Positions 4,795-9,054 of a stretch of DNA of 9,054 bases are shown here, piece after piece. Origin of the DNA: Acidimicrobiales bacterium (GTDB taxonomy: Bacteria > Actinomycetota > Acidimicrobiia > Acidimicrobiales > RAAP-2); contig JADGOK010000012.1 in NCBI GenBank assembly GCA_017882985.1, positions 1-9,054 on the forward strand. Reading direction: 5' to 3'. Numbering within the stretch: position 1 is the stretch's first letter; each line of letters begins with the position of its first letter. The notes under the pieces were generated by a model. The model saw nothing but the letters and a program-made list of their open reading frames with translations. It was not told where the DNA came from and did no database searches. Position numbers and translations under genes: made by a program.

Positions 4795-5916
4795 GAACCC
4801 ATTTCACCACCTCCGCCCCCGCGGCGTCGATTGGTGGCGTTTTTGATCACCGTCGGAGTGGTGTTGCTCACGGTCGGGGTGCTCCAGCACGTCAACACCA
4901 ATGATTTCTCACTGACGCCGGGCCAGGCCACGCGCGTCGCGCCCCTGGTGAAGATTGACGGCCTGACGACCAATCTGCACGCGGACACGATCATGCTCGC
5001 GGACGTCTATCTTTCACCGCTCAACGCCTGGCAGTGGTTGACCGCCCATCTGCAGTCCCACGTCGAGTTCGTGAACGCCAATGAACTCGTCGAGCCCGGC
5101 ATCCCGACGGACGAGCTGAACGCCCAGGGCTACTTGGAGATGAGCGATTCCAAGCAAGCGGCCGAGGTCGCCGCGTTGCGAGCCCTCGGATGGAAGTTGC
5201 GGGGCGTCCCGTCGGGTGCCGTCGTGACGGGTGTGGTCGTGTCCTCGCCCGCGCGCAAGGCTGGGCTCAGTGTGGCCGACGAGATCGTGGGCGTCAACGG
5301 CACCACGATTCGTTCGGCCTGTGGGCTCTTCGCGGCGATCCATTCGATCGCGGCCGGTGCCGTGGTGCGGCTCAACGTCGCCAAGGCTCACATCGACGCC
5401 AAGGGCGTCATCACCTTACGGACGCCTCGCGTGGTCGCCCTTACGATGGCCGCTGCGCCGCGTGGTCAGGGTGCGTCGGGCTGCGCCGGCGTGAGCGGTC
5501 CGAACCGGTCGTACCTCGGCATTCAGCCCGAAGACGGTTTCCACTTCGCCTTGCCCGGTCGGATTTCCATCAATACGAAGTTCATCGGAGGTCCTTCGGC
5601 CGGCCTCGCGATGACCCTTTCGCTCATCAACAAGCTGAGTGCCGGCACGTTGACGGGTCACTGGGTGGTGGCGGCGACGGGAACCATTGACGTCAACGGC
5701 AACGTCGGTGACGTCGGCGGCGTCGCGGAGAAGACCATTGCGGTCGAACACGCCGGGGCCCAAGTCTTCTTCGTTCCGAAGGTCGAAGTGCCCCTGGCCC
5801 TCGCCAACGCCTCGTCGGGGCTGCGGGTGATCGGCGTGGACACGCTGGGTCAGGCGCTTCGTGCCCTGCACGCCCTGGGCGGCGACACGCCCGTTGCCCT
5901 CACAACGCCCCGCTAA
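4789..5916 (+). CDS. PDZ-Lon (YlbL-type, S16 family) membrane-anchored serine protease
   Basis: From GTG at 4789 the protein has 375 residues. A proline/arginine-rich cytosolic tail (PPPPPRRR, 7-14) leads to one membrane helix (15-32), a linker region, a PDZ domain (about 131-211, with AGLSVADEIVGVNG) and a C-terminal Lon-type protease domain (about 216-366). The Ser-Lys dyad is intact: Ser270 in GGPSAGLAMTLSLIN and Lys315 in GDVGGVAEKT. YlbL-type proteases have no ATPase domain and cut substrates at the outer membrane face; the exact substrate here is unknown. The frame is open upstream to ATG at 4687. That extension would overlap the HEAT gene by over 100 bp and put 34 extra residues before the PPPPPRRR tail and membrane helix, so GTG 4789 is preferred. 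It sits two genes upstream of UPF0182, matching the Rv3194c-Rv3193c neighbourhood. No strong Shine-Dalgarno sequence is seen. Confidence 0.92.
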   Translation: MHEPISPPPPPRRRLVAFLITVGVVLLTVGVLQHVNTNDFSLTPGQATRVAPLVKIDGLTTNLHADTIMLADVYLSPLNAWQWLTAHLQSHVEFVNANELVEPGIPTDELNAQGYLEMSDSKQAAEVAALRALGWKLRGVPSGAVVTGVVVSSPARKAGLSVADEIVGVNGTTIRSACGLFAAIHSIAAGAVVRLNVAKAHIDAKGVITLRTPRVVALTMAAAPRGQGASGCAGVSGPNRSYLGIQPEDGFHFALPGRISINTKFIGGPSAGLAMTLSLINKLSAGTLTGHWVVAATGTIDVNGNVGDVGGVAEKTIAVEHAGAQVFFVPKVEVPLALANASSGLRVIGVDTLGQALRALHALGGDTPVALTTPR

Positions 5917-5927
5917 GACATTCTTGG

Positions 5928-5940
5928 GGCGTGCCACGCC
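5928..5940. repeat. Short perfect inverted repeat upstream of the DivIVA-like gene
   Basis: GGCGTG-C-CACGCC is a 13-nt palindrome with 6-bp arms and a single central base. It lies in the 38-bp gap after the PDZ-Lon stop, directly before the TAGTCT hexamer, between the -35 and -10 positions. With a one-base centre it makes a poor hairpin and there is no T-run, so an operator is likelier than a terminator. It could also be chance in GC-rich DNA. Confidence 0.35.
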
Positions 5941-5941
5941 G

Positions 5942-5947
5942 TAGTCT
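5942..5947 (+). promoter_or_regulatory. Candidate -10 element (TAGTCT) for the DivIVA-like gene
   Basis: TAGTCT fits TANNNT and ends 7 nt before ATG at 5955, the spacing expected for a leaderless transcript. The AAGGA touching the ATG is too close to act as a Shine-Dalgarno sequence. This supports ATG 5955 over the in-frame GTG at 5931. Confidence 0.45.
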
Positions 5948-5954
5948 TGAAGGA

Positions 5955-7628
5955 ATGGACGAACGCCGAATCCTCTCCACCACGCGTCAATCGTCGACCG
6001 AGATAACCAGAGCCAACTTCACCACCATTCGCAAGGGTGGCGTCGACCCCCAGGAAGTGCGGCTGCACCTCGAGGCCGTGGCCCGTGAAGTGGCCCACAT
6101 GGAGACCAGGATCCATGAGCTTCAGTCCCAACTCGCCGAGGCGCAACGCCGCGCCGCCAATCCGACTTTCGACGAGGCGACGCTGGCGAGCGCGCTGGGG
6201 ACCCAGAGTGCGGCGATACTGCGAATGGCGCACGAAGAGGCCGCGCGCGTCACCGCCGAGGCCCAGGAACGTAGTGCCCAACTCTTCACCGAAAGCCAAC
6301 AGCGCAGCTCGGGCCACCTGATCGAAGCGCAGGAACGAGCCGCGCAGATCATCACCGAAGCCGAGAACACGGCGAACCAGATCGACCATGACGCGCGCCT
6401 CGCGGCGGAGCGGCTCATCGACTCGGGCAAGGTGAACGGCGAGGCACTCGTGGACCGCGCGCGCGAGCAGGGCCGGGCCGTCGTCGAGCAGGCGAACGAG
6501 GCGAGAAAGACCGTGCTGAACGATCTCGCCGTCAAGCGCAAGGCCCTGCATCTGCAGATCGACCAGTTACGCGTCGCGCGTGACACGCTCGGGAGTTTCG
6601 TCTCCTCGCTGAGCGAGCAGGTCGAAACGGTGCTGGCGGGGATCAACAACTCCGACGAGGTGGCGCGCGCCGCGGCGCTCGACGCACTGCGCCTGCGCCC
6701 GTCGACGCCCGAGCCGACCGAAGAGGAGTTGCTCGCCGGCACGCCGCTTCGATCGGTGCCCGACGCCGCGTTGAGCCCGACACCCGCTACCTCTGACGTG
6801 ATCAAAGCCAAGCCCCGCAAGGCCCCCAAGCCTGCAGAACCGGTGAGCGACGCCGCGGCGATCGAAGACGATCCCTCGGGCACGGACGTCGTCAACGAGA
6901 TCTTCGCCCGACTCCGCAAGGCCACTCTGGAAGAGCGCGGCGCATCGGTGCCGGCACCGCGCAAGTCGCCACCGGCGAAGCTCGAGACGCCCACCGGTGA
7001 ACTCTTCCATCGTCGCGACGTAGCCCTCGAAGAGCCACTCGCTGCGCTGACGCGCAAGGTCAAGCGCGCGCTCCAGGACGACCAGAACATCATGCTCGAG
7101 CGTCTGCGCGACTTGAAGGGGATGATCACGGTCGAACTCGAGGACGAGCACGCCCAGCGCGCGCGCTACGCCGAAGCGGCCCACGACGCGCTCGTGGACG
7201 CGGCGACGACGGGCGTACGGTTCGCGTACGAAGAAGCGGGTGCCAGTGGTGGTTCGGCCAGTCGATCAGCGCTGAACGAATGTTCTGCGGACCTCGCGGT
7301 GACGATCGTGCTGGCTCTACGCAAGAGGATTCTCGCGGACGGCAGCGGCGACGGTCACGAACGAGCCAACACCGCCTACAAGGAATGGCGCGGCGCGCGC
7401 GTTGAGCGACTCTGCACCGATGCCGCGCGGCGGGCCTTTCATCTCGGCGTCCTCGCCGCGTCCCAGGGTCGATCCGTTCGCTTCTTCGCTGCGCCGAACG
7501 ACGCGCCGTGCGACGCCTGTGCGCTCGACGCCCAGTCGGGCGAGCGATTGGCCGGTCAGGCCTTTCCGAGTGGCTCGGCGTACCCGCCGCTGCACGCCGG
7601 CTGCGCCTGCGCGGTCGTGCCCGTCTGA
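5955..7628 (+). CDS. DivIVA-like coiled-coil protein with phage-head-like Cys/His C-terminus
   Basis: From ATG at 5955 the protein has 557 residues. A DivIVA-type N-terminal motif, FTTIRKGGVDPQEVRLHLE (22-40), precedes a long coiled coil (about 32-242) rich in AEAQE-type repeats. It includes ARKTVLNDLAVKRKALHLQI (183-202), as in actinobacterial DivIVA/Wag31-like proteins. A low-complexity Pro/Ala/Lys linker (about 248-350) leads to a second helical region (about 355-500). The last 50 residues hold C519-x2-C522 and H547-x2-C550-x-C552, with PPLHAGCAC and a closing VVP. This resembles the C-terminal motif of SPP1 gp7/Mu gpF-like head-morphogenesis proteins and may bind zinc. DivIVA proteins mark poles and septa and recruit growth machinery. 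The C-terminal role is unknown. The start choice rests on TAGTCT 7 nt upstream; GTG 5931 would add 8 residues. It follows the PDZ-Lon gene after 38 bp and precedes UPF0182 by 21 bp. Confidence 0.8.
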   Translation: MDERRILSTTRQSSTEITRANFTTIRKGGVDPQEVRLHLEAVAREVAHMETRIHELQSQLAEAQRRAANPTFDEATLASALGTQSAAILRMAHEEAARVTAEAQERSAQLFTESQQRSSGHLIEAQERAAQIITEAENTANQIDHDARLAAERLIDSGKVNGEALVDRAREQGRAVVEQANEARKTVLNDLAVKRKALHLQIDQLRVARDTLGSFVSSLSEQVETVLAGINNSDEVARAAALDALRLRPSTPEPTEEELLAGTPLRSVPDAALSPTPATSDVIKAKPRKAPKPAEPVSDAAAIEDDPSGTDVVNEIFARLRKATLEERGASVPAPRKSPPAKLETPTGELFHRRDVALEEPLAALTRKVKRALQDDQNIMLERLRDLKGMITVELEDEHAQRARYAEAAHDALVDAATTGVRFAYEEAGASGGSASRSALNECSADLAVTIVLALRKRILADGSGDGHERANTAYKEWRGARVERLCTDAARRAFHLGVLAASQGRSVRFFAAPNDAPCDACALDAQSGERLAGQAFPSGSAYPPLHAGCACAVVPV

Positions 7629-7637
7629 GAAACGCCC

Positions 7638-7643
7638 TAGGCT
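7638..7643 (+). promoter_or_regulatory. Candidate -10 element (TAGGCT) for the UPF0182 gene
   Basis: TAGGCT fits TANNNT and ends 6 nt before GTG at 7650. There is no Shine-Dalgarno sequence, so the start is probably leaderless. The gene may also be read from upstream, since only 21 bp separate it from the preceding stop. Confidence 0.45.
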
Positions 7644-7649
7644 CGCACC

Positions 7650-9054
7650 GTGCGTAGCCCCACTGATGTACCACCGCGTCCGCGCCGACTAGGTCGTCTT
7701 TCTCGTCGTTTCTGGGTGAGCCTCGCGATCGCCGTGGTGTTGATCGGCTTCCTGTCCCTGCGCAGCTTGTCCGTTCTGTGGACCGATCAGATGTGGTTCT
7801 CCTCGGTCGGCCTCTCGAGCGTGTTCTCCACCCTCTTTTGGGTGAAAGTCGGTCTGGGCCTGACGTTCGGCGCGGTCTTCTTCGCCCTGATGTGGGGCAA
7901 TCTCCTCCTCACTGATCGCTTTGGCGCCCGCGATCTCTCCTTTGAGCCAGAGGACGAGATCGTTCGTCGCTTTCAAAACGTCGTTCGCCCCCACGCGCGC
8001 CGTATCTACGCCGTCATCGCCCTCGTCATGGGTGTCGTGGCCGGACTGAACGCCACGGGTCAGTGGCAGAAGTATCTTCTCTTCTCCAATAGCCAATCGT
8101 TCCACGTGACTGATCCTCTCTTCCACAAGGACATTGGTTTCTACGTCTTCACCCTCCCGTTCGTCTCGTTCATCGTCACGTGGGTTCTGGTGTCGCTCTT
8201 CGTGGTGCTGCTCGCGTCGACCGGGTTTCACTACTTGAACGGTGGCATCCGCGCGACGCGGGTGACGCCGCGCGTCGATCCTCGCGTGAAGGCGCACCTC
8301 TCGGTCATCGGCGCCGGCATCGCGCTGATGAAGGCGGCTGGTTACGTCATCGCCAAATGGGAGCTCGTCAATTCGAACAACGGCTACGCCCAGGGCGCTG
8401 GCTACACCGACGTGCACGCGCGAATGCCCGCCCAGACGATCCTGTTCTACCTGTCCCTCGCGGCCGCGATCATCCTGCTCGCCAACGTGCGCTCGCGCGG
8501 TTGGTCGCTGCCCGCGGTGGCGGTGGGACTCTGGATCTTCGTGGCGCTGGTGATCGGCGTTCTCTACCCAACGATCCTTCAGGCGGTCAAGGTCTCGCCC
8601 GCGCAGGGTTCGCTCGAAGGACCGTACATTCAGCGCAATATCATCGCGACGCGCACCGCGTTTAATCTCGACGGCGTCGTCTACCACTCTTTTGCGGGGT
8701 CGCCGACGATCTCCAAGTCGCAAGTGCAAGCGGCCACCGCGACGCTCAACAACGTCCGACTCTGGGACCCGGCCAAGACGATCGCGCTCGCCACGGTAAC
8801 GCGCCGTCAGTCGATCCGCTCGTACTACACGTTCGCGACGCTCGCCGTCGACCGCTACTTCGTCAACGGAAAACTCACGCCGGTGCTGATCGGTGCACGC
8901 CAGTTGAACACCGCGAACCTGCCGTCGCCGAGCTGGGTCAACACGCACTTGCAGTACACGCACGGCATCGGTGCCGCGGTCCTCGCCGCCAACAGTGCCG
9001 ACGCGACCGGCAATCCGAACTTTGTTGTCTCGAACGTGCCGCCGACGTCGGCGA
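7650..9054 (+). CDS. UPF0182 family membrane protein, N-terminal half (cut by window edge)
   Basis: The frame is open from GTG at 7650 to the window end, giving 468 codons. A basic proline-rich tail (PPRPRRLGRLSRR) is followed by about seven membrane helices, near residues 23-41, 60-85, 119-134, 165-190, 217-236, 263-282 and 288-308. A large, probably extracytoplasmic domain then begins. Family landmarks are WTDQMWF (44-50), the FHVTDPLFHKDIGFYVF segment, GAGYTDVH (249-256), and YYTFATLAVDRYF (from 392) with the later THLQYTHG. UPF0182 proteins are usually 900-1000 residues, so about half is missing here. Their biochemical role is unsettled; in actinobacteria the gene commonly sits beside the YlbL-type protease, as here. 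GTG 7650 is the start because the tail directly precedes helix 1, no Shine-Dalgarno sequence exists, and TAGGCT lies 6 nt upstream. Long minus-strand open frames across this gene are shadows of it. Confidence 0.93.
   Translation, partial: MRSPTDVPPRPRRLGRLSRRFWVSLAIAVVLIGFLSLRSLSVLWTDQMWFSSVGLSSVFSTLFWVKVGLGLTFGAVFFALMWGNLLLTDRFGARDLSFEPEDEIVRRFQNVVRPHARRIYAVIALVMGVVAGLNATGQWQKYLLFSNSQSFHVTDPLFHKDIGFYVFTLPFVSFIVTWVLVSLFVVLLASTGFHYLNGGIRATRVTPRVDPRVKAHLSVIGAGIALMKAAGYVIAKWELVNSNNGYAQGAGYTDVHARMPAQTILFYLSLAAAIILLANVRSRGWSLPAVAVGLWIFVALVIGVLYPTILQAVKVSPAQGSLEGPYIQRNIIATRTAFNLDGVVYHSFAGSPTISKSQVQAATATLNNVRLWDPAKTIALATVTRRQSIRSYYTFATLAVDRYFVNGKLTPVLIGARQLNTANLPSPSWVNTHLQYTHGIGAAVLAANSADATGNPNFVVSNVPPTSA

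Noticed and set aside
5931..5954. GTG at 5931 as start of the DivIVA-like gene
   Set aside because: It falls within the palindrome and upstream of the TAGTCT -10 candidate. ATG 5955 is correctly placed for a leaderless start.
6122..7129. Minus-strand open frame (335 codons) opposite the DivIVA-like gene
   Set aside because: A Ser/Ala/Arg-rich shadow of the coiled-coil gene, with no start signals or motifs.
7689..8963. Long minus-strand open frame (424 codons) across the UPF0182 region
   Set aside because: Its product is a low-complexity Arg/Glu/Asp/His-rich sequence, typical of the reverse frame of a GC-rich gene. The plus strand encodes a clear UPF0182 protein with membrane helices and family motifs.
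1..9054. Phage or mobile-element origin of the region, prompted by the phage-head-like motif in the DivIVA-like gene
   Set aside because: No integrase, terminase, portal, capsid or attachment repeats are visible. The neighbours are core actinobacterial families with uniform composition.

Overview
The window looks like chromosomal DNA of a high-GC actinobacterium, most likely in or near the class Acidimicrobiia (inference). The support is a WhiB-family regulator, codon use rich in G/C third positions, and the trio DUF2342 protein, PDZ-Lon (YlbL-type) protease and UPF0182 membrane protein. As I recall, this trio is clustered in other actinobacteria (Rv3195, Rv3194c and Rv3193c in Mycobacterium tuberculosis). 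I see no tRNA, rRNA, insertion sequence, CRISPR array or integrase. Almost every base is coding.

Layout. At the left edge, on the minus strand, are the first 42 codons of a glutamate formimidoyltransferase (1-127), with a whiB-like gene (146-391) just upstream of it. A 218-bp gap then separates whiB from a small plus-strand gene of unknown function (610-888). That gene runs tail-to-tail into a minus-strand pair: a DUF2342/zincin_2-type protein (885-2006) preceded by a membrane-anchored PDZ protein with a dead HtrA-like domain (2016 to about 3098). Divergent from the pair is an MreB-like actin homologue (3158-4162), tail-to-tail with a minus-strand HEAT-repeat protein (4159-4794). That gene starts back-to-back with a plus-strand PDZ-Lon protease (4789-5916). 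The protease is followed by a DivIVA-like coiled-coil protein with an odd Cys/His-rich C-terminus (5955-7628) and the first half of a UPF0182 membrane protein (7650-9054, cut by the window).

How the genes may work together. Two PDZ proteins anchored to the membrane, an MreB-like and a DivIVA-like cytoskeletal protein and a large multi-pass membrane protein suggest a cell-envelope or growth-zone neighbourhood (inference from content and order). Three genes in a row (DUF2342, HtrA-like, MreB-like) keep their folds' sequence signatures but lack catalytic or nucleotide-binding residues. They look like pseudo-enzymes with scaffolding or sensing roles, next to one intact protease, the PDZ-Lon protein.

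Gene packing is extreme. Two convergent pairs share a CTAG that holds both stop codons. One divergent pair shares a GTGCAC that holds both start codons. Several starts have no Shine-Dalgarno sequence but have a TANNNT -10-like hexamer 6-8 nt upstream, which suggests leaderless mRNAs. The most unusual single gene is the DivIVA-like protein, whose C-terminus resembles the Cys/His motif of phage head-morphogenesis (SPP1 gp7/Mu gpF-like) proteins.
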